Of a DNA stretch of 64,000 bases, positions 1-17,206 are shown in pieces (within the stretch, counting starts at the first letter, position 1; every line of letters begins with the position of its first letter). The stretch covers positions 1,266,001 to 1,330,000 of the forward strand of contig JAEVLN010000014.1 in assembly GCA_018350325.1 (NCBI GenBank). The letters are read 5' to 3'. The notes beneath the pieces are model-generated. The model was given only the letters and a program-made list of their open reading frames with translations. It made no database searches and had not been told where the DNA came from. The position numbers and the translations under genes are program-made. The stretch comes from Globodera rostochiensis (Eukaryota > Nematoda > Chromadorea > Rhabditida > Heteroderidae).

Positions 1-101
1 GCCGGCAAAAAGTTTTTACTTTTATATGTATGCATTTGCATTCGTATAAAAAGCCCTCATTTCTGCACACGGAATTTCTCAGCATTCGTCACATCGCAGA
101 A

Positions 102-1268
102 ATGTCCGACCACCCGCGAGTCCAACAACGTCACCTGAGAGAGCTGTGAGTCCTTTTTGTTGTTTAAGCCATCCAAAATTGAAATGTAAACTCGACATAT
201 TTCAGGAAAATCTGCGACGATATTTGGCTGGGCGTGTTTGCATTCCTTGCACCCGTCAAACTCGCATTTAAAATGGCGCTGACCAGTGAACGATTTGATC
301 AGCTCGTCCACTTACATATCAAAAATAGGAAATGGGCGCTTGGAGTTTTGGAAGTGCGGCCTTTATCAAAAGGCATTGGTGCACAAATTGTCAAATATGG
401 CAACGGACGCTCCAAACAATTGGCAATTCCGCGCCGACCGCCGCCCGACAATTTAATTGCCTTCCAACGCCTTACCATCGCGTAAATGTTGCAAACTTTT
501 TGAACCCTTCTGATAATATCTAAAAGCCTCTATTTTCAGTTATATCGACCGCTCTGTCGTTGCCTTCCTTCGCCGCATTCGACGTCTGTTCAACACGGAC
601 ATTACGTTGCATTTGAACATTCTCCGGAACCAAAATCAAGCCTGGAACATTCTGGCACAGCAGCTTTGTCCTCTGATAGTGCCAAAGGCAATGACCTCTC
701 CCGCCGGAGAAATGTCAGACGAACGTCAAGAAGCGTCTGTAGATCAAATGCTGTCAACATGGCTTCACATTCCGCGCCAGGATGGCCGTCCGAAAGTGCT
801 GGAATATCGCCAATTGCGCAAGCCAGCGGTCGTCAGAAAACTGTTGGAGGAACTCAAAGAGGTGGCCGCCATTCTCATTTATTTATTTATTGCTTATCGT
901 TCATTCATTAAGACATTTTTCAACGCTTCTTCTCCTGTCAAATATATCGTTGTTATGCATTTGCATTTTGCTGTTGCGTCATTTGATTTGGAGAACGAAA
1001 GGAGCCGTGAGCGATTGGCAATTCAATTCTTTGGAGATGACGTGTACTTGATCGGAAGAGGTCCAATCGAGAGAGAAGAGGACCAATGGGCCGAGTGGGA
1101 GCGAGAGGCAGTGGCTGGCAACTGGAAGAGTGTGATCCAAATTGCGTTTGGCGATGAGGACATTGGGTAAGCAAGCAGCTGGCTTCAGGCTTGTCAAGAC
1201 GATCTCTGACTCTTTCTTTCAGGCCATTACAATCGTCCGCCGCCGGGCCAAGCAGAAGCAGCAAATGA
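102..1268 (+). CDS. F-box-like domain protein of the expanded cyst-nematode family
   Basis: Four exons (102-145, 206-481, 540-1166, 1223-1268) join in frame to about 330 residues, each with a GT donor and a TTTCAG-type acceptor. The N-terminus has an F-box-like helix (KICDDIWLGVFAFLAPVKLA, residues ~16-35). It is followed by family-typical segments: YIDRSVVAFLRRI (~107), STWLHIPRQDGRPK (~165), FNASSPVKYIV and FDLENERSRERL. I recognise this order (F-box-like, YIDxSVIxFL, WLHxPxxDGxPK, FxLxNERTxExL) from a large gene family of cyst nematodes. F-box proteins normally bring substrates to SCF ubiquitin ligases; the substrate here is unknown. The last exon is short and serine-rich, and its exact end is less certain than the core. 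No secretion signal is visible. Family assignment is from memory, so function is inference. Confidence 0.75.
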
Positions 1269-2557
1269 ACTTTTTCGATTGAAACGAAAGAAAGAAGAAT
1301 GCCGTAATGTGCTAATATTGATGGGATTTTCTAATTAAATCGATCGTTACATAATCTTTCTACGTTACTTATATGTACATATCATATGGTCCAAATTCAA
1401 AAACCGATAAATCAAATACATACCATTCGATTCCTCTTCAGGGAGCGTTCATTTTTTGGAATGTTAATGTGTGTTAAATATGAGACCGATTCTCTGTTTT
1501 CACCGGACCTTCACAAAACCCCAAAAATAATTTTAGTTAAAAATAAAACACTTCGCCAAAGAATTACGTTTTTTTACAAACACTTCGCCAAAGAAGTCCT
1601 GTGTTTTTGTGGAGTCGAGATTTTGTCGGGTCGGTGTTATGTCCGCGCGCCGGGAAAAGACAAATAGTTTTTCCGGGAAAGTGTAGCGGGAACGAGCTCT
1701 CGGATTTTTCCGCTCCCTTTAAAAATAAGTTGCCAAAACGCGTTCGGAGCCCTTTTACGATTTCCGTTTTTCAAACACGCGGTTTTGTTAAGAATTTTGC
1801 CATTGTGTTAACCTTTTTGTTGTGGTTGACCAAACATCGAATAGAAAGAGGTGACACATTTAATTTCTTCCATTGCTGACGTGGAGAATTGCTGTGTCCC
1901 TTCGTTCCTTACACCGACTAACTTTTTCGATCGATTCCCCCCACTTATTCATCCTTACAACCATTCTCACCAGCCAATGAACGTCGTCTCGCCCCATCCT
2001 CCCAGCTTCTCCTTGCACATACATAAATATGATTCCTCTTATTCCCCTCAATGATACATTTTGACAGAAAGGAAAATCAAATAAACAAATTGTGATTCTA
2101 TAACTATTCTACCTTCTTCGTCACGGGTTTTGCGTAGCCGACAAAAGGGTGAGTGAGATAAAGCTCAATGGTCAGAGAAATAGTTTAAACCGCGATTTCC
2201 ATATTCGCGATTTAATTTAATTCATAGATAAATGGTTAGTCATAATCACAACGAAAGGGGTGAACAAAATGGTGTGGGAAAATGGCAAATTGGTTCACAT
2301 TTTGGAATCAGATTATGTAGATGTTATATGATTGGTCAGTGACCTCGAAAACCCCCGACTAATTCTCAGAATTGCGTAAAACTCAAAAACTTTTTGTTGG
2401 AGGGACCTGTAAAAGCAATGTTAACAGACTGGGGATATCTAAATTTATAATTGTCATTGGGTTGGCAAATGTTAGTACAAATTCAGAAAATGCTGCAATA
2501 TATTCACACCATTCTTTGCTTTTCGTTCAGATTTAACATCGGATTGGAATTGTGAAT
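1269..2557. other. Intergenic, no gene seen
   Basis: About 1.3 kb of AT-rich DNA between the F-box-like gene and the RdRP gene. Short open frames here have no recognisable similarity or exon structure. A pyrimidine-rich TTTTCGTTCAG at 2520-2530 lies 27 bases before the RdRP ATG and looks like a spliced-leader acceptor. Confidence 0.6.
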
Positions 2558-5500
2558 ATGGCAGCAGAGTGGCCGGAAGGATGCGACTTCAAAGTGGTTT
2601 TTATCCATGATAAACCGGAAGACATTGTGGTGGACGCTCACGACTTGCTTCAGGTTTCGTTATCTAGCAAAATTTCTTTCATTTTGATGCTTGGATCAAA
2701 AAGCAAGACGAAGAGAAGAAACCGTTGGAATTTCTTCTAAATTATTAATCCTCGTTTAGAGTGCCCTGAACGATGAACATTTTGTTGTCGAAGGGAATGA
2801 ATTAGCATTGGCATCCGTTGCGCAGCCGCGGGTTAATTTTTAAATTTATAGCAATTGTTTGGTATTCCAATTTTGAGCTCACGTTTTATTTTTGAAGGGT
2901 ATGGGGTTATTTAGCTATGAAAAATAGACTTTAATTTTGGACGGGGCAAATTTTTGTTTTTTGTCCCCCCGCCACCGGGTTTACAAATTAGCTTCATATT
3001 TATGCTGGTATGCATATATATACCGCGTCACACTTTAATTATTTTCAGGTTTTCAACCCGACTGATGAAAACGGAACGGAGGTGGAAGAGTTGGAGCCTC
3101 GCATCGAATTTTACATCGGCATCATCGACAAATTCAAGACTATCGGATGCATCTTCGTTTTGGAGCATTTAATGAAATGTCTTCGAAATCACGGGTTGCA
3201 GCATTTGCGTTACCGGGTTGAGTTGCGCTCGCCGTCTGGCATTGACATGGTGCCGTTCAAAAGGCATCTGAGCGCTTCGGACACAGCACAAGTTGGACGC
3301 ATTATGTTCGGCAATGTGTTGTGGCACAACCAACTGTACGTGCATCGACGGGTCAAGCCGAATATACGACATTTGGAAGAAATTTTTGGCAAAGACGTGC
3401 GCCAATTGCACATCTCAAGGTTCGGTGGGACAAACTCGGGTACAGAAAGCGTTTGAAAGCTTCTTTTTTTACAAATTTGGCATACTAAATTGAATCAATA
3501 TCGAAACCCAATTGTAGTCGAGGGGATCAACAAAGAAGCGGAGTCAACAGAAACATTGGATGTGCCACTGGTCAGTCATTCGATGGTCGTGGACCTCTGG
3601 AAAGATCAAACGGGATCCCGATTCCCGGAAAATCTGTCACTACCTGTGCCAAATTCTCACCGGAAAACGGAGGAAAAGTGAACGGTCGACGCTTGTGCCG
3701 AAAAGAGTCTATCCAGTCGTTGTCCAGCGTACCAGGAACAAGCGGCTTCGCTATCAAATCGCCATCTCCGAATTCTGTCGACTCTTCAGCCAGTCCATTG
3801 CAGCCTGGAGTGCGTCCTTTCCTCACGGAAAGGGACAGCGGAGTTGCATTGAACGGACACGACCACGACGAAGATGGCATCGTGCCGGGGTGGTCAACTC
3901 CCCCACCACCAGAGGAGGTGGGGGAGGACCAAACTGACGACAATCCGAACATGATGAGGACGAAGACGCGCAATGCCAAAAAGTGAGTTCGCCATTTGCA
4001 CAAATTTGTTCAAAACTTAGTGAACACTGAATCTTTTAGAAGAATGCAGAAAGCGAAACAGTTGCAGCTGGCGGATGGGAGGATCATTGAGTTGGGAATG
4101 AAAGCCGAGTTCGAACACGACCGGCAAATGCTTTCGGTGACATTCTTCCTGCCCTTTCAGGTAACGAGCAAACATTTGCTCGAACAAGAATTGGAATATT
4201 ATTTTTGACTTGCATTATTAATCTTTTAGAACAAGAATTCTTGGGCGCTCATCGACAAGTACAAACTGGAGTTCCGTTACTCGTCCATCTCTCAAGTGCT
4301 GCTGTCGTTGAAGCGGAAGGGCCGGTCGCGGTTCGTTCCGCGACTGATGCTTCGTCTTCAGTACCCGCCCACCATTTGGTGTGCGGAAGACGTGTTCGGG
4401 TTGAAGGAGCGCATTGCCAAAACGTGGGTTTTCTCTCTGCAGCTGTTTAAGTACTTTTGGATGTCTAAAATTGACCAAGCCGAATTTTGAACGAACTGCG
4501 CGCCTTTCATTTATTGTTCCGTCCAAATTGCTTACATTTCCATTTTTTAGGGACAAACGATTTTTGCGCGGAATGCGTGTGCTCGGCTGGACGGATCCGG
4601 TGGAGGGTGTGGGCAGCAAAGCGGCAGTGGAGGAGGACATCAAAGATTCGCCGGTGGTTGTTCTTGATTTGAGTTCAATGGAGGCCAAAGAGCTCAGCGC
4701 ACTGCTCAGCCGGTTTATGGTCGAGTTGAAGATGAAAGTGGAGCTACGAAATTTGCACGAAAGTCTAAAGGAAAGACCCAAAATGTACGTCTTGGGCAAA
4801 TTTGTTGCATTTTAATGTATTTTTATACAAATGCATTGTTTATGGAATATTAATCCCTTCAGAGTACTGGCGGATGCTTTTTACGATCATCCCGCACTGA
4901 TGTACTGGATCCAGAGCTTGTCTACGCGTGGCTATGTGGTGATGGATCACTGGACTGTGGAGGCGGAATGCAACGACTTTTTCAACAATTTGATTCTGCA
5001 CAACTTCAAGGAGAATCCGGCGCAGACCTTGGAAGCACTTGAGATGTTGGCGGACAAGCTGTTAGATCGGTTCGAGATCAAACATCACTACGGGTTGGGC
5101 GGAATTCTCAGAGATATTATGGCGGGAGTGGCCAAGAACGGAGACTATGTGACACCGTTGAGGGACGGATACGAACACGTGAAAAAGGTGGGCGCGCGCG
5201 TTTAACTCGAGTCAGTTCGTTTGTGTCTGATTTCAGGTTGTGATCACCCCTTCCCGGATCATCCCATGCGGATACGAGATTCTGATGGGCAATCGCGCGT
5301 TGCGCTTCGACAGAGACAAATACCCGCCGGACAAGTTTCTTCGCGTCATTTTCAGAGACGAAAATTGGGAGAGAGTGCGAAAGCATGACACAAACAACGG
5401 TCGCCTGCTTGATCAATTTGTCTTGGAGCGGTTGGTCAGCGGCATTGAATTTGGCGGTCAGGTCTACAGCTTCGTTGGCACATCAAACTCGCAAATGCGT

Positions 5501-8500
5501 GACGGGGGCTGTTACTTCCTGCAGGTAATTTTGGTATTTGTGCAACTGGATTGTCTTTTTTTTAACTGAAAAGTGATTTGTCGTTTTTGTTCTGTGCCAA
5601 AGAAACAACTCTTTCTTATTTTTTCGACAAGAACTATACGAATTTAGACCGACTTGGACGGGGTGAACGATTTTCGGAATCGGCTTGGCCAGTTTTCGCT
5701 GGTTCCAACCATCCCGAAGATGATGTCCCGCCTGGGCCTCTGTTTTACGCAAGGCCGTGCGACCGACGTCGACATGCGATTACGAATGCTCGCATGGGAT
5801 TTCACCGGCGGCCTCAACATGCACGAGGAGCCGTACACATTTTCTGATGGGTGCGGTTGTCTGAGTGTGGCAGCGGCACGCCAAATCACTGCCGAGATTG
5901 GACTTGACGTGCAAAATCCGCCCTCCTGTTACCAGGTGGGGTAAACACACTGGTGCTGATCCGGAGACCTAATCAGGCGGGGGGGAGGGGGAAGAGAAGT
6001 AATAGAAAAAATATTGAGAGGTTCAATTAAACATTGTGAAGTAACATTTAAAATGAGGGTTATTTATTTTTATCAATTTTACAGTTTCGTTACGCGGGCT
6101 ACAAAGGCGTTTTGGCGGTCAATCCGATGCTAGACCGGAACAAGGAGTTTTTTGATGCCCAGGGTGGGGAGGACCAGCAGCTGTCAAGAGAGGACTTTAT
6201 GGCTGTGGATTTCCTCTTTCGTCCATCTCAAAAGAAGTTCGAGGTGTGGCAAGATTATGAGGAGGAGTGCCGACTCGACGTTGTGAAGATCTCCGCTCCG
6301 ACGAGTGTTGTAATGAACAAACCGTTCATTAACATCTTGGATCAGGTGATTTACAAGGGAACGGTTCCCGTGCATTAAGCTTTTCTTGAATTGCTTAGTC
6401 GTTTTTTTTCACTGTTCATTTACTTTGTTTTTTTTTCCTCAGGTGTCTCAAATGCAGTCCGATCGTTGTCACAAGCGGATTTGCACGCGCGTGCACGCCC
6501 TCTTGGACAAGCATATTTTCTCCGTTTGTGCTTCACTCACTGACGAGGCGTTCGCCCGTCGACGGTTGCAGGATTTACCTCGGTTGATCGAATACAACGC
6601 GCTGAATTCGGTCCAATTCACGCGGGAGCCCTTCTTCCGGCTCGTTCTCCGTTCGGCTGCCAAAGTGGCCATTCATAGAGTGTGCCAAAAGTTGGCCATA
6701 GCTATCCCGCCCGATCTGGGTCGCATGATGTTTGGGGTGATCGACGAGACCGGCATTCTTCAGGTTGGCATTTAGTGCTTGGGTGGCTTTTATAATGAGT
6801 TTTCTGACCAATTTGCAAAATAACGAAGAAAGGGCGATCGATCGCGTATTGAAATGAATGGAAAGGCATCTTTAAATTTGGAGAAACAGAGCACTTTTGG
6901 TGGTTACCGTTTTGCTGCTTAAGCATGGCCAAGTGTTTGCCCAATACACTGTTGACATTGACGGGACAGTGACTGAGCACGGATGGCGGAACAGAAAGTC
7001 GAAGAAGAGTCCGTCAAAAAAGCGCATTTTAACCGGTGAGGAAGAAGGACTGGTTGAGACCGGGTATCTCCGGTTCAAAGACTTCAAAATATTTGGTTTC
7101 TTTAAATTCATTCATTTTTATGTCAGGACCGGTGTTGGTCACCAAAAATCCGTCCATCGTCGGCGGCGATGTTCGCATGCTCGAAGCCGTCGACGTGGCT
7201 GCCTTGCACCATCTCGTCGACGTGCTCGTCTTTCCTCGTCACGGTCAACGCCCACATTCGGTATATTTAATACTTTGTTTGTTTTTTAACATTTGTAGCT
7301 TTTTTTAAATTTGGATAGTGTTCGAATAAAGACATCAAGTCTGATATGCGTTTAAATATTCTATTGCACTTATTATTCCAGCACAGTGGTACAACAACTC
7401 ATTTCAATTTTAAGCATTTTTCAGGACGAGATGGCCGGTTCCGACTTAGACGGGGACGAGTACACGCTGATCTGGGACGAGGAGTTGGCGTTGGAAGGCA
7501 ACCAACCGGCGGCGGATTATTCCGCGCCCAAGGGAAAGTCAACTCCAACTGCCGACTTGTCGCCAGATGATTATCAACAACAGATGGCCTCCTTCTTCGT
7601 CAAGTACCTGAACAACGACTCGGTCGGACAAATTTCCAATTCGCATTTGGCCAACTCGGACTTGTACGGAATTGACTGCGATGTGCGTGTGCCCACTTTA
7701 AAAAAAAGCTGGGATTTGTACATACAAAATGGGGGCGATCATTTCCACTTTTCTCATTATAAAAGCTTCAGGTTTGCACTACAATCGCCAAAAAGCACTC
7801 ACAAGCGGTAGACTTTCCGAAGACCGGTGTTCCACCGGCCCAATTGACCAGCCAGTGGAATGAACCGGCAGATTTGCCGCCGGAGAAATACGAGCGAACA
7901 CCCGACTTTATGGGAAAGATGTCCAATGAGGTGAGTGCAATTTATTAGCGCGTTCGAAAGACGCATTTTTAAAGATTGAATGTTACTAAAATTTCCTTAA
8001 ATTTATTTTTAAGCCTTGTTACGTGAGCAATCGGCTGAATGCGCAACTCTATCGTCGTATCAAAGAATTGAGCGATTTTCTGCTCAACACTATCAGTGAC
8101 GAGTCCGTTAGGCTTCCCGACATGGACGAACTGCTCCTTTCATCGGAGGAACACCAGGAGTACATCGAATTGGCTTCTGAACACTACCAGAAATATGCCT
8201 ACTCAATTAGGGTGAGATTTTTTTTGTTATTTTTGTAAAGCTAACTATAAGGTATTACAAGTAACAGAATATATATACTTAAGAGTTTGATGGATTCCTA
8301 CGGAATCAAATGTGAGGGCGAGCTGTTCTCCTCCAGCTATTCCTCGCTGTGCAACCGCGTCTCCGACCGAGAAAACGACGACATGTAAAAAATTTCTCTC
8401 CCGGGGAGCGGCGCACGAATTCATTTTTTTCAAAAATATTTTTAATTGTGAGCCAAACAAACGCATTTCGTGCAGTCCTCTGCCTGAAAGTATCTCTCAA

Positions 8501-10410
8501 TAACTGCACTAAAACACTTGTTAAGGTCTTTCTTCACCACGTCGCGGGTGATTGAGCAGCGTCTCTGGGACATTCGCCAGGCGGCACGAAAAACCTTTTT
8601 TGGTTCATTTGGCGGTGACATGGAGACATTGACGGACGATGAGGGCATTTGCAATAATCCGTCCGACCAGCTGAAATTTCTTGCCCGTGCTTACTACACG
8701 ATCGGATACAGTGAGTTTGTTTCCTCAATTCAATGTGCTGCTTCTGACGAGGAATTAATTTGGAAAGATTCGACGTCGCGCAAGTTCCTTTCATTCCCGT
8801 GGATTGCCAGTTGGGAGGTGCTGGATGCTGTGCGCCGTTCGCGCATTTTAGCCTCCTTGGGCCAGCCGGGTGACAGCAGTGGCGGCTGTTCCCGTTCGTT
8901 CAGCGGGATGTTCGACTCATTTGGCGAACACCTCACTGAGCATATTGAACATTTCAATTCTTCACGACGAACACAGTTCGGCGAGTTCAGTTCCCGCTGT
9001 TTTGGCGATGCGTCGTCTGAGGAGGACCAAGCTGAAAGTGCTGCCAAACAGTTATTGTACCGCTACGTGCTCAGACATGAAGGTGGGAAATTTTATCGTT
9101 GGATAATTAAACAATTTGATATTGTTTAGAAAGCATATAAAAATTACACATTTTTTCTGTTAAGGTTTGGCCCCATTGATGTTCTTCAGTGTCGAGTGGG
9201 CTGCCCACATGGGCCTTTTCGAGCAGAGTCCGCTCAAGGAGGAACACATTTGTCTCCTTTTGTTGGGCGCCGGGCTGATGAACCAGCCCCAAAATGTGCT
9301 CAGTTCGGAGGAAAGACGGCCGTGGCTGACCGAGGTTTTTATACAGAGTGATCTTTTAACCTTCACGAACTCGAGTTCACGCATGTTTAGACGCCGGTTG
9401 ACTGGACTGAGTCGGAAACAGCGCCACGACGAGCGGTCACTCGGCCGGGACGACGCTTCAGTTCTTTTGTCGAGAGTCTCGCCTCCCGACATTTTGAGCA
9501 GATGCTTTGTCTGGACTTCACGCACTTGGGCCTGGAGTCCACACTCATGTTCGGGGTCAGTCTGTTGAGAAGAGAAGATTTGCAATTTTGGCATTGGGAT
9601 GAGACCGACCAATATACTATATTTGTTCCTAATTGATTCTTTTTCTCGGTAGCAGTATTAATCTTTTTGCAGGGCGAGTGGCGTGAGCTGCACCGAATTG
9701 CGCTGAAAACGTACTACAGTTTGGTGTTTATGGACTGCAGCCGGCACGTTCTGCCGCCCATTGATGAGCAGAACAGCGACTGCGAACCGCGGCCAGATGA
9801 TGACCATGATCAGGCTACCCAACCCATCATCAAACAGGGCGATGTGTTTGTCATTGAATTGCCCTGTCGCGTGGAGAGCGAGTACATGCTACTCAGCACC
9901 AAAATGCGTGTCCAACTCTGTGCACAGAGTGGCTGCCACGAAATCATTATTCGGCGTCATCCGAGGTTGGAATTTGGATATAAATCAATTTTGTTCAACC
10001 CCTTCATCCAAAGGTCGCTGTTGTTGGCTCGGCCCATCCCGGCCAAGGGCCTTCACCCCTCAGCCGTTGGGCGGGTACAGAAGCCCATTCGTGTGTTAGT
10101 GTCCAGTTGGGGCAGTCGGGAGGCGCTTGATCAGCTGCGCCACTTCTTCGCCGTCCGACCTCAACTGGATTTGAAGACCAATCGACGCAGCCGCATTCAA
10201 ATTCTACCTGAAGAAACTTTTGAGAAGTTGGACAAATTGACGAACGAGGGCACTCGGGAGCGGGAGGAACGGCTGGGCGAGGAGGCAATGAACGAATACA
10301 TCCGGGACGCGGAAGAGGAGGCAATTGCTGCTGCGGTACTCTTAGACCGTATTGAAGACTTGCAATTCGTAGAGGACGAGGGGGAGGAGAGCGATGTGCC
10401 GAGCGAATGA
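2558..10410 (+). CDS. RNA-dependent RNA polymerase (EGO-1/RRF family)
   Basis: A multi-exon gene coding for a cellular RdRP, the enzyme that copies target RNA into secondary siRNAs in nematode RNAi. Clear exons include 2558-2653, 2760-2831, 3050-~3430, 4861-5190, 5237-5524, 6085-6343, 6444-6760, 7127-7260, 7424-7680, 7771-7930, 8013-8211, 8527-9082, 9164-9333 and 9674-10410. Diagnostic blocks are [71 protein letters not shown] and the catalytic loop GSDLDGDEY (about 7436-7462) with its three aspartates. The block after it, [14 protein letters not shown], is also family-typical. I prefer the ATG at 2558 because an acceptor-like site precedes it; the upstream in-frame GTG is not needed. The reading frame through 3437-4040, a low-complexity linker, is uncertain. 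EGO-1, RRF-1 and RRF-3 subtypes cannot be separated by eye. Confidence 0.93.
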
Positions 10411-10869
10411 GGGTGGGCTTAAAGAGGCGTTTTATATATTTCGAGAGGATGATTTAAATATATTTACAAATTAATTTTTTGGTCCATAACCAAACATTCG
10501 GCATTTTTTATGCATTCCTTAAAGGGGTAAAAACATCAATTGCCAAACGTTAGGACCAAAAAGGCGTCAGCTGCGTGTATGCTCATGACGATATTTGTTT
10601 TTTAGTCTTTTCCTCACATTGCTTCAATTATAGCAATTCTTTAATTGTGAACGGATTTATTGTGAACCATACGTACGGAATAAATGAATGTGAAGGAGTG
10701 TTCGAGCTTATTCGAAGAAAAACAAAAGTGGTGGGCGGGAGGGAGAGGGGACGCCGGCCATTGGAAATGTATGTTCAAAGTCAGGTGAATCGAAGCTATC
10801 GTTTTTGGTGTTGTACCGCCTCCTCTGGTTTCTGTTCGGCGCCATCCATCGCCATGACATCAGACGCCG
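10411..10869. other. Tail-to-tail intergenic region
   Basis: The 3' ends of the RdRP gene (+) and the PDE6D gene (-) converge here. The sequence is AT-rich and could hold both 3' UTRs. I see no further coding unit. Confidence 0.6.
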
Positions 10870-12110
<1,241 letters not shown>

Positions 12111-13280
12111 TTTGACGAATTTTAATGATTTTAATGGGAGAATTTGCTTCGGTGGGGGGGGGGGGGGGTCGGCGGTAAGTGGCGGTGTTTCAGATGAAAC
12201 AAAAATCGAATAAATTAATTATTATTTTGTATTTACATAATCAAGCTAATTAATTCAACCCCCGTCGGTCATCCATTCTGTGCCGCAAACAAATAATAAA
12301 AAAAGGGGGGGGGGAAGGTGAAGAGCATCACCGGCACGGACACTTTGTTTTTGACGGCATTCCGTGCCCTCCTCCATTCACTCCCCCCAGGCGCCGCCCG
12401 TTCGTTCCCTTCCAATAAATAAATCTCCGCTCACTTTGCCCCCCCCATTCACTCGCCAAGGCAATTTTGCCGCATCCATCGCATCGTTTGGAGGTGTTTC
12501 TTTCTGTTCCGTTGCTAGGCAATTAACGATGAAAGGAAATGATGAATGAATCTCATGAATGGCACTCATTAGTGTATTCATTAACGTTAATGTCCACGTA
12601 CGAAAGAAAAAATAAAGAATCCCACGGAAACACCGGTCCAAATTCGGCGCAAATGCCAACAAAACTCACAATTATCAAATGCATTTTCGTATAATTCAAA
12701 GAAATGTGAGGGGCCGTCGATTAAAGCCCAACCAAAAAATAGTAAAACCCTCGGCAAAAGGAATTTTCCGTTGCGTCGGAAATAAAGACGGCCATTTTAT
12801 GCACCATTTGCCTGTGTATTCGTTCGTCCATCAAAGGGCGCGGGCAACCGGCAAAGTTTTCGGCATTTTAATCCAAAGGGAAGCGAAAATGCCCCTCCCC
12901 TCCCCCTCCCGGGTTCGAATTTATTTCAAGATAAATTGAAGCTGCACGAGAGGGACCGGTAACCTCAGCTCCAGAGACCGGGACAGAAAGATCTAAAACG
13001 GGAATGGCGGGCACGCGTCGTTCCAATCGGCGGGCCAATTCAAAAGAACAAAAAGCTGTCGGAAAGGGAAAGACAGAAGGAAATGCCAAAACTTCTCATG
13101 GCGCCAAAGCGCATAAAAGCGCGTTTATGATCTCATCGTCGATGCATTTGATCACACAATTACTTAGAAAACTGAGAGCAAAAATAGAATGAATGGTACA
13201 TAAAAAAAACGACGGATCACTCCCAATCCCCGCAGGGGAGGCGCGGTTCGCCCATATCCTCCCAATTCAATTTCATCTCA
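12111..13280. other. Intergenic with G-runs, no supported gene
   Basis: Lies between the 5' end of the PDE6D gene and the 3' end of the Atg8 gene. It contains G homopolymers near 12153-12168 and 12305-12313. A 62-codon basic open frame at 13004-13192 has no similarity I recognise and is not called as a gene. Confidence 0.6.
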
Positions 13281-16278
<2,998 letters not shown>

Positions 16279-17206
16279 CTAAAGTTGCTCTTTGAGCAAA
16301 AAGCCCGGCTTTACGCCGGTGCTGGCATCGCGCTCGTGCTTCTCCGCCTCAATCTCATCAAAAAAGGGCTTCAGGTAGAAAGTCTCGTCGTCCCATTTCG
16401 TCCACATGTCCTTCGGCAGTCGCTCGTGCGTCTGAGACAATTGAGTGGCCAAAACGAGACGTTGCAGGCGAAGGTCGTACTGAACACGTACAATTTAATT
16501 TGTTGTTGGTTTCTCCCGCATTCATTGAGTAAAAATTAATGCATGTTTTTTTGCACCTTTGCGCGTCATTTTTGTAGTATTTAAAAAATTCGGCGATGCG
16601 AATGCGTGACGCCGGTTTTTTTCCTTTTCTTTATTGCTTCCCCCCCTCCCCTCCATTTCCCCAAAAGGCAGCAATTCTTTGGTGTTGCCCACCCTCCCCC
16701 CCCCCCCCGGAGACTGTGCCTGATAAGGGTCTTTAAGACGGAGACGGCGCAGCGCTTCCTTCACCTCCGGATCCGGTTCGAAAGCCCAGTCATGGTACTG
16801 AAGGCCTAAAAACAAAAGGGGGAAGAGTGTACAGCAACGTCACTCGCCCTTTCTACTTTATATACTAGAACTCGATACACACTGAAAACCAATGGAGCCG
16901 GATTTTTGAGGGGTGGCCCGACTTAATTTCATGGACAAAACGCTGAACCGCGAAGACTGCTGGCCTTTAGAGACCAGCAAAATCCAAGCTTGGGGTTGTG
17001 TCGGTGAAATGTCATTAGACATTTCTTCGCAGGCGTTTTATTCCTTCAAATTTAGGTCAAAAAACCACAAACTGACCATATTGCCGTCCACTCCAACAAT
17101 AGTGCCACATGTAATAGCGGCAGAATCGCATAAACGAATTGTCGCGCTCGAACTTACAGCCCTTGGCCATGTTGGCCGGAAGATTGCGCCAGGCAGCCAA
17201 AGACAT
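16279..17206 (-). CDS. Cytochrome b-c1 complex subunit 7 (UQCRB/QCR7)
   Basis: Small matrix-side subunit of respiratory complex III. Three exons (17077-17206, 16720-16805, 16279-16479) join in frame to 138 residues. Family features in order: MSLAAWRNLP start, a short aromatic segment ending RQYGLQYHDW, then EVKEALRRLRLKDPYQYDLR, RLPKDMWTKWDDETFYLKPF and a charged C-terminus (FDEIEAEKHERD). The join RQY-G-LQYHD needs the donor at 17076 and the acceptor at 16806-16808. The join DPYQ-YDLR needs a GC donor (CAG|GCACAG) at 16719, so this is a likely GC-AG intron; the intron also holds a C/G run. Subunit 7 has no cleavable presequence in most species, which fits. Confidence 0.9.

Noticed and set aside
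57..311. Cys-containing open frame on the minus strand overlapping the F-box-like gene
   Set aside because: The plus strand gives a fully spliced, family-matching protein across the same bases; the minus frame has no similarity.
2552..2557. Upstream GTG start for the RdRP
   Set aside because: Nuclear genes rarely start at GTG; the ATG at 2558 lies just after an acceptor-like site.
3572..4003. Minus-strand open frame of about 143 codons under the RdRP linker
   Set aside because: It is the antisense of a Pro/Ser-rich linker and has no independent support.
13004..13192. Small basic open frame
   Set aside because: No similarity, no leader acceptor, composition explained by A/G-rich DNA.
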